Shown in pieces: positions 1-6,565 of a DNA stretch of 20,000 nt. Position 1 is the first letter of the stretch. Each line of letters begins with the position of its first letter. The notes below the pieces were generated by a model. That model was not told where the DNA came from and did no database searches. It worked only from the letters and a program-made list of their open reading frames with translations. The stretch comes from Cryptomeria japonica (Eukaryota > Streptophyta > Pinopsida > Cupressales > Cupressaceae): NCBI RefSeq assembly GCF_030272615.1, contig NW_026729320.1, positions 1 through 20,000 of the forward strand, given 5' to 3'. A program made the position numbers and the translations under genes.

Positions 1-79
1 AGAACTCCGCAGTTAAGCGCGCTTGGGCCGGAGTAGTACTAGGATGGGTGACCTCCCGGGAAGTCCCGGTGTTGCACCC
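1..79 (+). rRNA. 5S rRNA: 5S ribosomal RNA gene, 5'-truncated by window edge
   Basis: This is the 3' two thirds of a plant 5S rRNA gene, the small RNA of the large ribosomal subunit transcribed by RNA polymerase III. Position 1 matches nucleotide 40 of the full copy at 5998, so about 39 nt lie outside the window. It keeps all three internal promoter elements: box A (about 11-25), the intermediate element (28-33) and box C (41-58, GGATGGGTGACC core). It also keeps the 3' strand of helix I (TTGCACCC). Nucleotide 80 of the gene is A here, G in the copies at 5998 and 12109, and C in the copy at 18149. Confidence 0.96.
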
Positions 80-92
80 TTTCTTAGTTTTT
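80..92 (+). terminator. Pol III terminator of 5S copy 1 (interrupted T-run)
   Basis: TTTCTT follows the 3' ACCC of the 5S gene directly, and a TTTTT run follows two bases later. Pol III normally stops at four or more T on the non-template strand. The first run is broken by a C, so the TTTTT at 88-92 may act as the real or back-up stop. The copy at 12109 has the same form; the copies at 5998 and 18149 have an unbroken T6. Confidence 0.75.
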
Positions 93-530
93 CGCCGGGC
101 GTCGCAATGCTATTTGAATAAACCTTTTGCCCGTTTGCGTTCTCGTCGGGGCCGGGCCGGGCCGGGGTGCGCTGCCCGCACTACCGCGCGCGCGGGGGGC
201 GACACCGAGCGCGCACCCGAGGCGCCCCGAGCACACAGGCCACGGTGCAACCCGGGCGTTGTGCGCGCACCCCGGTGCGCCCGAGGTGCTGCGCGCGCAC
301 CCAGGTGAAATCGGTGTGCACCTCGGCCAGTGCGCGCTCGGTCGAGTCGCGCACGTTGGCCAAGGTGCACGGTGATGTTTCTTACTCTAAGGTTCCGCAC
401 CAGACGCCCGGGACAGGTGAGCGAAGCTGGGCGGGGCCGGGTGCGCGGCCGGGGCAGGTGCACGCAGCTGGAGAGAGCTTTGGAGCACACCAGAGGTGCG
501 CACCTTGGAGCACACTTCGGAGCGCACCAA
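93..530. other. Proximal GC-rich spacer downstream of 5S, unit 1
   Basis: This stretch is present once per unit and carries no gene. It starts with a short mixed segment containing TTTGAATAAACC and becomes extremely GC- and CpG-rich (GGGCCGGGCCGGG, CGCGCGCGCG). It then grades into the GTGCGCAC-type motifs that fill the rest of the spacer. Short alternating purine-pyrimidine runs occur at about 181-192 and 260-300. Confidence 0.8.
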
Positions 531-644
531 TGATGCGCTCCATTCAAAAGTTTCCTGAAAAGGCAAAAAAAGTTGAGATTATAGAATTTCCCACTTGAGA
601 GATTGTAAAAAAAAAAAATTTAAAATGAAGGAAACGCGGGTGCC
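531..644. repeat. A-rich spacer module M1 (divergent), unit 1
   Basis: This is the first of seven A-rich islands in the unit. It begins TGATGCGCTCC, contains GAAAAGGCAAAAAAAG and an A12 run, and ends GGAAACGCGGGTGCC. The two ends match the later modules M3-M7. The middle (607-632) differs and lacks the TTCCGTTTT/AAAACGGAA inverted repeat found in M4, M5 and M7. Confidence 0.8.
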
Positions 645-1267
645 AAGGTGTGCGCGCCCGGGTGCGCAGCCCAGCCAAGGTGTGCGCACCAAGGCGCCCA
701 CCCTGGCGAAGGTGCACGCAAGGTGCGCACCCGAGGCAAACCGGACAATTAACCCAACTTTCGACTTCGCGCGCACCTGCGCACCTTGGAGCGCACTTCG
801 GAGCGCTCCTTGTTGCGCACCAATCTTGGGCACCTCGGAGTGCACCATGGCGCCCACCAAGGTGCGCACCCGGGGCAAACCGAGCTCCGACTTCGTGCGC
901 ACCTTGGAGCGCACGAAAGGTGCGCACCATGGCGCCCACCAAGGTGCGCAGCCCAGCCAAGGCGTGCGCATCAAGGTGCGCACCCTGGCGAAGGTGCGCA
1001 CCCGGGGCAAACCGAGCTCCGACTTCGTGCGCACCTTGGAGCGCACAAAGGGTGCGCAACCCAGCCAAGGTGTGCGCACCCCGGGCAAACCGAGCTCCGA
1101 ATCGTGCGCACCTTGGAGCACACTTCGGAGCCCTCCTTGGTGCGCACCGATGTTGCGCACCTCGGAGCGCACCCGGGGAAAACAATGCAATTAACCCGAC
1201 TTTCGACTTCGTGGGCACCTCGGAGCGCTCTCGGGTTCGCACCTCGGAGCACACCGAGGTGCGCACC
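645..1267. repeat. GC-rich GTGCGCACC-type subrepeat block A, unit 1
   Basis: This is a dense field of degenerate 10- to 12-bp elements of the type AAGGTGCGCACC, separated by short variants such as CTCGGAGCGCACC. A longer element (GCACCCGGGGCAAACCGAGC followed by TCCGACTTCGTGCGCACC) recurs at about 868-905 and 995-1033, and shortened near 1082. AATTAACCC tracts occur near 748 and 1190. Long open frames run through it on both strands, but they are low-complexity and I reject them as genes. Confidence 0.85.
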
Positions 1268-1322
1268 TTTGATGCGCTGCCTTCACCAATTTCCAGAAAA
1301 GGCAAGAAAACATTGAGAAGGT
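1268..1322. repeat. A-rich spacer module M2 (short form), unit 1
   Basis: It starts with the shared TTTGATGCGCTGCCTTCAC and AATTTCCAGAAAAGGCAAG segments, then breaks off after about 55 bp. It lacks the TTTTAAAATTTCCG part and the GGAACGCGGGTGCC end seen in M3-M7, so it is a truncated relative. Confidence 0.8.
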
Positions 1323-2751
1323 GTGCGCACCGAGGTGCCCACCCTGGCGAAGGTGCACGCGAGGTGCGCACCCGGGGCAAACCGGGCTCCGACTTCGTGC
1401 ACGCCATGCTGCGCACCTTGGAGGGCCATGGTGCGCACCTTGGAGCACACTTCGGAGCGCTCAATGGTGCCCAACCCAGCCAAGGTGCCCACCGCGGCGA
1501 AGGTGCACGCGAGGTGCGCACCCGGGGCAAACCGGGCTCCGACTTCGTGCACGCCGCACCTTGGAGCACACTTCGGAGCGCTCCTTGGTGCGCACCAGGG
1601 CGCGCAACCCAGCCGAGGTGCCCACCCCGGCGAAGGTGCACGCGGGGTGCGCACCCGAGGCAAACCGGGCTCCGACTTCGTGCACGCCATGGTGCCCACC
1701 GCGGCGAAGGTGCACGCGAGGTGCGCACCCGGGGCAAACCGGGCTCCGACTTCGTGCACGCCGCACCTTGGAGCACACTTCGGAGCGCTCCTTGGTGCGC
1801 ACCAGGGCGCGCAACCCAGCCGAGGTGCCCACCCCGGCGAAGGTGCACGCGAGGTGCGCACCCGGGGCAAACCGGGCTCCGACTTCGTGCACGCCATGGT
1901 GCCCACCGCGGCGAAGGTGCACGCGAGGTGCGCACCCGGGGCAAACCGGGCTCCGACTTCGTGCACGCCGCACCTTGGAGCACACTTCGGAGCGCTCCTT
2001 GGTGCGCACCATGGTGCCCACCAGGGCGCGCAACCCCGCCGAAGGTGCACGCGAGGTGCGCACCCGGGGCAAACCGGGCTCCGACTTCGTGCACGCCGCA
2101 CCTTGGAGCACACTTCGGAGCGCTCCTTGGTGCGCACCAGGGCGCGCAACCCCGCCGAAGGTGCACGCGAGGTGCGCACCCGGGGCAAACCGGGCTCCGA
2201 CTTCGTGCACGCCATGGTGCGCACCAGGGTGCCCACCGCGGCGAAGGTGCGCACCCGGGGCAAACCGGGCTCCGACTTCGTGCACGCCGCACCTTGGAGC
2301 ACACTTCGGAGCGCTCCTTGGTGCGCACCAGGGCGCGCAACCCAGCCGAGGTGCCCACCCCGGCGAAGGTGCACGCGAGGTGCGCACCCGGGGCAAACCG
2401 GGCTCCGACTTCGTGCACGCCATGGTGCCCACCGCGGCGAAGGTGCGCACCCGGGGCAAACCGGGCTAGGACTTCGTGCACGCCGCACCTTGGAGCACAC
2501 TTCGGAGCGCTCCTTGGTGCGCACCATGGTGCCCACCAGGCCGCGCAACCCAGCCAAGGTGTGCGCACCAAGGTGCACGCGAGGTGCGCACCCGGGGCAA
2601 ACCGGGGTCCGGCTTCGTGCACGCCGCACCTTGGAGCACACATCGGGGCGCTCCCGGGTTCGCACCGGCGTTGCGCACCGTGGTGGGCACCTCGGAGCGC
2701 ACCGTGGTGGGCACCTCGGAGCACACCAAGGTGGGCAGCGAGGTGCGCACC
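1323..2751. repeat. Large GC-rich subrepeat block B with 74/133/207-bp repeats, unit 1
   Basis: This is the largest subrepeat field. A 133-bp element starts GTGCACGCCGCACCTTGG and a 74-bp element starts GTGCACGCCATGGTGCCC. Both end GGGCTCCGACTTC, and together they form a 207-bp higher-order repeat. Repeat starts at about 1555, 1762 and 1969 are exactly 207 bp apart; later starts near 2097, 2288, 2484 and 2635 are shortened or rearranged forms. The right end (2668-2751) is seven consecutive 12-mers, with a 24-bp pair repeated once. No stop-containing or gene-like frame structure is seen. Confidence 0.88.
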
Positions 2752-2860
2752 TTTGATGCGATGCCTTCACTAATTTCCATAAAAGGCAAAAGAAAACGAG
2801 ATTTTAAAATTTCCGTTTTGAAAGATAGTGAGAAAAAGGGAATGCTGGTGCCATCTTGAG
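2752..2860. repeat. A-rich spacer module M3, unit 1
   Basis: This module has the TTTGATGCG start, ATTTCCATAAAAGGC, GATTTTAAAATTTCCG and the GGTGCCATCTTGAG end. The right arm of the inverted repeat is changed (AAAAAGGGAATGC in place of AAAACGGAACGC), so its hairpin is weakened relative to M4, M5 and M7. Confidence 0.8.
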
Positions 2861-3245
2861 CCCGCCCTGGTGCGCAGCCCAGCCAAGGTGTGCGCACCAA
2901 GGTGCCCACCCTGGCGAAGGTGCGCGCCCGGGCAATTAACCCAACTTCCAACTTCGCGCGCGCCAGGGTGGGAGCGCACCCAACAACCGGGCCTGGGAAG
3001 AGCCAATGCGAGAAACCCCACCAAACGCTCTGACAAAAAAAGAGGGGGCGCTCCAGTAACCCCGCTTCGGAGCGCACCCTGGGCAAACCCAGCCAGGGTG
3101 CCCACCCCGGCCAAGGTGCAGGCGAGGTGCGCACCCGGGGCAAACCGGGCTCCGACAACGTGCACGCCGCACCTTGGAGCACACTTCGTAGCGCTCCCGG
3201 GTGCGCACCTCAGAGCACACCAAGGTGGGCAGCGAGGTGCGCACC
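2861..3245. repeat. GC-rich block C1 with CCAAT-containing element, unit 1
   Basis: The block opens with GTGCGCAGCCCAGCC and AAGGTG-type motifs. From about 2932 to 3072 it holds an element seen only twice per unit: GCAATTAACCC, then GGGCCTGGGAAGAGCCAATG, then ACCAAACGCTC and an A7 run (ACAAAAAAAGAG), ending in CCGCTTCGGAGCGCA. The rest is the common CCCGGGGCAAACCGGG/GTGCACGCC repeat. Confidence 0.8.
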
Positions 3246-3355
3246 TTTGATGCGCTGCCTTCACTAATTTCCAGAAAAGGCAAAAAAAAGAGGAGATTTT
3301 AAAATTTCCGTTTTGAAAGATAGTGAAAAAAACGGAACGCGGGTGCCATCTTGAG
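3246..3355. repeat. A-rich spacer module M4 with hairpin, unit 1
   Basis: This is a complete A-rich module. It contains a perfect 9-bp inverted repeat, TTCCGTTTT (3306-3314) and AAAACGGAA (3329-3337), with a 14-nt loop. A GCCTT/AAGGC pair lies in the left half, and TTTTAAAA sits just before the hairpin. Confidence 0.82.
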
Positions 3356-3715
3356 CCCGCCCGGGTGCACAGCCCAGGTAAGGTGCCCACCCTGGCAAAG
3401 GTGCGCACCCGGGCAATTAACCCTACTTCCGACTTCGTGCGCGCCAGGGTGGCAACCGGGCCTGGGAAGAGCCAATGCGAGAAACCCCACCAAACGCTCC
3501 GACAAAAAAAGAGGCGGCGCTCCAATAACCCCGCTTCGGAGCGCAGCCGGGGCAAACCCAGCCAAGGTGCCCACCCCGACGAAGGTGCACGCGAGGTGCG
3601 CACCCGGGGCAAACCGGGCTCCGACAACGTGCACGCAGCACCTTGGAGCACACTTCGAAGCACTCCCGGGTGCCCACCGGCGTTGCGCACCGTGGTGGGC
3701 AGCGAGGTGCGCACC
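3356..3715. repeat. GC-rich block C2 with second CCAAT-containing element, unit 1
   Basis: Paralogous to block C1. The GCAATTAACCC to A7-run element recurs at about 3413-3552, with a 14-bp deletion relative to C1 just before AACCGGGCCTGGG. The block ends GTGGTGGGCAGC GAGGTGCGCACC in the 12-bp phase. Confidence 0.8.
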
Positions 3716-3824
3716 TTTGATGCGCTGCCTTCACTAATTTCCAGAAAAGGCAAAAAAAAATGAGATTTTAAAATTTCCGTTTTGAAAGATAGTGAAAAAA
3801 ACGGAACGCGGGTGCCATCTTGAG
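3716..3824. repeat. A-rich spacer module M5 with hairpin, unit 1
   Basis: Nearly identical to M4. The perfect TTCCGTTTT/AAAACGGAA inverted repeat spans 3775-3806. Confidence 0.82.
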
Positions 3825-4071
3825 CCCGCCCTGGTGCGCAGCCCAGGCAAGGCATGCGCACCAAGGTGCCCACCCGCGGTGCACACCCGGGGCAAACCGG
3901 GCTCCGACTTCGTGCAGGCCGCACCTTGGAGCACACTTCGGAGCGCTCCTTGGTGCGCACCATGGTGCCCACCAGGGCGCACCCGGGGCAAACCGGGCTC
4001 CGACTTCGTGCACAGCCGCACCTTGGAGCACACATCGGAGCGCTCCCAGGTTCGCACCAGCGTTGCGCACC
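3825..4071. repeat. GC-rich block C3, unit 1
   Basis: The shortest block between A-rich modules. It carries two copies of the CCCGGGGCAAACCGGG-CTCCGACTTC element, each followed by the CGCACCTTGGAGCACAC element. The second junction reads CACAGCCGCACC here but CACGCCGCACC in units 2 and 3. Confidence 0.8.
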
Positions 4072-4180
4072 TTTGATGCGCTGCCTTCACTAATTTCCAG
4101 AAAAGGCAAAAAAAAACGATATTTTAAAATTTCCGTTCTGAAAGATAGTGAAAAAAACGGAACGCGGGTGCCATCTTGAG
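4072..4180. repeat. A-rich spacer module M6, unit 1
   Basis: Same order as M4. The left hairpin arm reads TTCCGTTCT (4131-4139) against AAAACGGAA (4154-4162), so the stem has one mismatch. GAGATTTT is replaced by GATATTTT. Confidence 0.8.
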
Positions 4181-4585
4181 CCCTTCCTGGTGCGCAGCCC
4201 AGGCAAGTTGTGCGCACCAAGGTGCCCACCCTGGCGGAGGTGCGCGCCCGGGGCAAACCGGGCTCCGACTTCGTGCACTGCATGGTGCCCACCAAGGCGC
4301 GCAACCCAGCCAAGGTGCCCACCGCAGCGAAGGTGCACGCGAGGTGCGCACCCGAGGTGCACACCCGGGGCAAACCGAGCTCCGACTTCGTGCACGCCGC
4401 ACCTTGGAGCACACTTCAGAGCGCTCCTTGGTGCGCACCAGGGCGCGCAACCCAGCCAAGGTGCTCACCCCGGCGAAGGTGCACGCGAGGTGCGCACCCG
4501 GGGCAAGCCGGGCTCGGACTTCGTGCACGCCGCACCTTGGAGCACACATCGGAGCGCTCCCGGGTTCGCACCAGCATTGCGCACC
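4181..4585. repeat. GC-rich block C4, unit 1
   Basis: Repeats of the same kind as block B: GTGCGCACC motifs, two or three CCCGGGGCAAACCG elements and two CGCACCTTGGAGCACAC elements. No gene is seen. Confidence 0.8.
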
Positions 4586-4758
4586 TTTGATGCGCTGCCT
4601 TCACTAATTTCCAGAAAAGGCAAAAAAAAAAAAAAAAACGAGATTTTAAAATTTCCGTTTTGAAAGATAGTGAAAAAAACGGAACGCGGGTGCCATCTTG
4701 AGCCCGCCCTGGTGTGCAGCCCAGGCAAGTTGTGCGCACCAAGGCACCCACCCTGGCC
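4586..4758. repeat. A-rich spacer module M7 with hairpin, plus short linker, unit 1
   Basis: The last A-rich module (4586-4702). It has the longest A-run in the unit (about 17 A from 4622) and the perfect 9-bp inverted repeat at 4653-4684. The linker 4703-4758 carries GTGTGCAGCCCAGGC and AAGGCACCCACCCTGG, and leads directly into the 12-bp G/T-rich array. Confidence 0.8.
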
Positions 4759-4770
4759 AAGGTGGGTCAC

Positions 4771-4790
4771 GGGGTGGGTCCTAGGGTGGG
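4771..4790 (+). other. G-quadruplex motif, 12-bp array, unit 1
   Basis: Four G-tracts of three or more with loops of 1, 5 and 1 nt on the + strand. It recurs at 10881-10900 and 16916-16935. Confidence 0.7.
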
Positions 4791-5173
4791 TAACGGGGTG
4801 GGTACTAAGGTGCGTGCCAAGGTGGGTCATGGGGTGGGTGCCAAGGTGGGCACCAGGGTGGGTGTGCACCAACCCTAGCCAGGGTAGGTCACGGGGTGGT
4901 TGTCGGGGTGGGCGTCAAGGAGCCAAGGTGGGTGGCAAGTAGCCAAGTTGCGTGCCAAGGTGGGTGTCGGGGTGGGTGCCAAGGATCCAAGGTGGGTGCC
5001 AAGGAACCAAGGTGGGTGTCTGGGTGGGTGCCGAGGTGGGAGCCAGGGTGGGTCCCAAGGTGAGTGCAAAGGTGGGTGCCAGGGTCAAGGTGAGTGCCAA
5101 TGTGGGTTCCAAGGTGCCAGGGTCAGGGTGAGTGCCAATGTGGGTTCAAAGGTGCTAAGTTGGGTGCGAGGTT

Positions 5174-5192
5174 GGGTGCGAGGGTGGGTGGG
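5174..5192 (+). other. G-quadruplex motif at right end of 12-bp array, unit 1
   Basis: Four G3 tracts with loops of 5, 1 and 1 nt on the + strand. It recurs at 11284-11302 and 17319-17337. Confidence 0.7.
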
Positions 5193-5270
5193 TGCCAAGG
5201 TGTGCTAGGTGGAAGCCCGGGTGGGTCGGCATCCCATGGGTGTCGAGTTGGGTGCCTGATGGGTGCTTCT

Positions 5271-5604
5271 TGTCAAGTTTTAGTCGTCGGGACTCATTTC
5301 GAGCCTTAGAGGTCGTTTCTTGTCGGTTGCCCTGTCTTCGACCTGGGAACCCAATTTTGGTCCTCGGGTCCCATTTTTTTTTGTCTCGCATCCCACTTTT
5401 GGCCTGTGGCCTTTTCGGGGTCGATTCTCGTTTTGGGCATCAGAGCATGTTTCTTCTCCTAAAACCCAATATTTGTTTATTAAGTCTCGGAACACATTTT
5501 TGTTCTCGTGGACCCATCATGGGTCTTGGAACGCATTTGTGGTCCTTGGGTCCCATTTTGCATCCCGAAACTTGTGTTTTGGTGCTTGATCCCTATTTTG
5601 GGTG
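5271..5604. repeat. T-rich tract with degenerate 20-bp repeat, unit 1
   Basis: Six consecutive 20-bp monomers run from 5485 to 5604 (starts 5485, 5505, 5525, 5545, 5565, 5585), of the general form CTTGGGTCCCATTTTGGGTC. Older, less regular copies extend left to about 5330. Composition changes abruptly from the flanking GC-rich sequence. No gene is recognised. Confidence 0.75.
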
Positions 5605-5964
5605 CCCACCTTGCACCAAGTGCGCACCCGGGGCAAACCGAGCGCCTTGGTGCACCGGGGCAAGATCGAGCGTGCACCCGAGGCGCCCCGAACATGCACC
5701 AAGGTGCACTCGGCCCACATGTGAGCGCAGGTCGTTGCGCCCGAGGTGGTGTGTGGGCACCGCGTTGCAGACGGGACACTGCACGCACACGACGCCCCGT
5801 CCAGGTGCACGCACGTAGGCCGGGCCGGGTGCACACCCGACGCCCTAGCAAGGTGCGCGCACCCGGGCAGGGCTCACACTTGGCGAACGGGGCGCACTTC
5901 GCGAGGGAGGGTGTGCACCTCGACGGGGGTGGGTGGCCGGGGTGGATTCGCACGTGGGTCGCGG
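5605..5964. other. Distal GC-rich spacer upstream of 5S copy 2
   Basis: GC- and CpG-rich sequence, single-copy within the unit, with scattered GTGCGCACCCGGGGCAAACC and GTGCACC elements but no regular period. It lies immediately upstream of the 5S promoter. No plant Pol I-type TATATAAGGGG motif and no piece of 18S, 5.8S or 25S rRNA is recognised. Confidence 0.75.
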
Positions 5965-5997
5965 TTTGCTAAGTACACACTGCGACAAGCTCATAAC
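5965..5997 (+). promoter_or_regulatory. 5S upstream promoter region, copy 2
   Basis: TAAGTA starts at -28 (5970-5975), where plant 5S genes usually carry a TATA-like element. A C is present at -1, as is typical of plant 5S genes, preceded by AA at -3/-2. C lies at -12 and G at -14, close to the usual GC at about -12. The same bases precede the copies at 12109 and 18149. Confidence 0.65.
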
Positions 5998-6115
5998 GGG
6001 TGCGATCATACCAGCGTTAGTGCACCGGATCCCATCAGAACTCCGCAGTTAAGCGCGCTTGGGCCGGAGTAGTACTGGGATGGGTGACCTCCCGGGAAGT
6101 CCCGGTGTTGCACCC
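5998..6115 (+). rRNA. 5S rRNA: 5S ribosomal RNA gene, copy 2 (complete)
   Basis: A full-length plant 5S rRNA gene of about 118-119 nt, starting GGGTGCGATCATACC and ending GGTGTTGCACCC. It encodes the 5S RNA of the 60S subunit, made by Pol III with TFIIIA. Internal promoter: box A about 6047-6061 (AGTTAAGCGCGCTT), intermediate element about 6064-6069, box C about 6077-6094 (GGATGGGTGACC core). GGGTGCGA at the 5' end pairs with TTGCACCC at the 3' end to form helix I. G/C-rich variants (GCGCGCTTGGGCCGG, CCCGGGAAGTCCCGG) differ from the common angiosperm form and suggest a gymnosperm. Confidence 0.98.
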
Positions 6116-6128
6116 TTTTTTAGTTTTT
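6116..6128 (+). terminator. Pol III terminator of 5S copy 2
   Basis: An uninterrupted T6 (6116-6121) directly after the gene, then AG and a T5 run (6124-6128). This is a strong standard Pol III stop with a back-up run. Confidence 0.85.
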
Positions 6129-6565
6129 CGCCGGGCGTCGCAATGCTATTTGAATAAACCTTTTGCCCGTTTGCGTTCTCGTCGGGGCCGGGCCGGGCCG
6201 GGGTGCGCTGCCCGCACTACCGCGCGCGCGGGGGCGACACCGAGCGCGCACCCGAGGCGCCCCGAGCACACAGGCCACGGTGCAACCCGGGCGTTGTGCG
6301 CGCACCCCGGTGCGCCCGAGGTGCTGCGCGCGCACCCAGGTGAAATCGGTGTGCACCTCGGCCAGTGCGCGCTCGGTCGAGTCGCGCACGTTGGCCAAGG
6401 TGCACGGTGATGTTTCTTACTCTAAGGTTCCGCACCAGACGCCCGGGACAGGTGAGCGAAGCTGGGCGGGGCCGGGTGCGCGGCCGGGGCAGGTGCACGC
6501 AGCTGGAGAGAGCTTTGGAGCACACCAGAGGTGCGCACCTTGGAGCACACTTCGGAGCGCACCAA
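6129..6565. other. Proximal GC-rich spacer, unit 2
   Basis: Equivalent to 93-530 in unit 1 but one G shorter in the CGCGGGGGCGAC run. No gene is seen. Confidence 0.8.

Larger units (their letters stand above)
4759..5270. repeat. G/T-rich 12-bp tandem repeat array, unit 1
   Basis: Successive 12-mers of the form RRGGTGGGTNCC can be read in phase from 4759 (4759, 4771, 4783, 4795, 4807, 4819, 4831, 4843, 4855). The phase continues to about 5190, interspersed with 6- and 8-bp short forms such as AAGGATCC (4981), AAGGAACC (5001) and AAGGTGCC (5111). The + strand is strongly G-rich. Canonical four-tract G-quadruplex motifs lie at 4771-4790 and 5174-5192. No gene is seen. Confidence 0.9.
1..5997 (+). 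repeat. 5S rDNA tandem unit 1 (about 6036 bp, left edge cut)
   Basis: This is the first of four head-to-tail units. It is nearly identical to the units starting at 5998 and 12109 over its whole length. The offset to unit 2 is 6035-6036 bp on the left, about 6111 bp after the large GC-rich block, and 6110-6111 bp to the right end. The added 76 bp is one 74-bp subrepeat plus two single-base insertions in unit 2. Confidence 0.95.

Noticed and set aside
93-530. Splice-like CAGGTGAGCG near 413 suggesting an exon
   Set aside because: An isolated motif in GC-rich spacer; no coding frame, acceptor or gene structure supports it.
1323-2751. CRISPR-like alternation of repeat and spacer
   Set aside because: The intervening segments are themselves repeats, lengths are irregular, and the setting is plant nuclear rDNA.
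1283-2770. Regular Cys/His spacing in translated repeats, suggestive of zinc fingers
   Set aside because: The spacing follows the DNA repeat (CGCACC, GTGCAC giving Cys, His, Ala, Pro) and occurs in several frames on both strands. It does not fit a standard zinc-finger pattern.
650-2773. Long + strand open frame of about 700 codons (and homologues in units 2 and 3)
   Set aside because: Low-complexity translation of the same repeats; it shares the DNA with several other open frames. No codon bias or domain is visible.
4586-4702. A-run of M7 as the poly(A) tail of a retroposon
   Set aside because: The A-run lies inside a module repeated seven times per unit, with conserved sequence on both sides, and there is no target-site duplication.
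4759-5270. Telomere-like repeat because of GGGT tracts
   Set aside because: The period is 12 bp with RRGGTGGGTNCC and no TTTAGGG or related telomere motif.
5605-5997. Pol I promoter or 18S/25S rRNA fragment expected if 5S and 35S genes were linked
   Set aside because: No TATATAAGGGG-like motif and no recognisable 18S, 5.8S or 25S sequence was found here or elsewhere in the window.
5998-6128. 5S-derived mobile element (Cassandra-type TRIM or 5S-derived SINE)
   Set aside because: No LTR ends, primer-binding site, polypurine tract or target duplication is seen. The 5S copies are full-length, tandem and in one orientation with proper flanking promoter and terminator.
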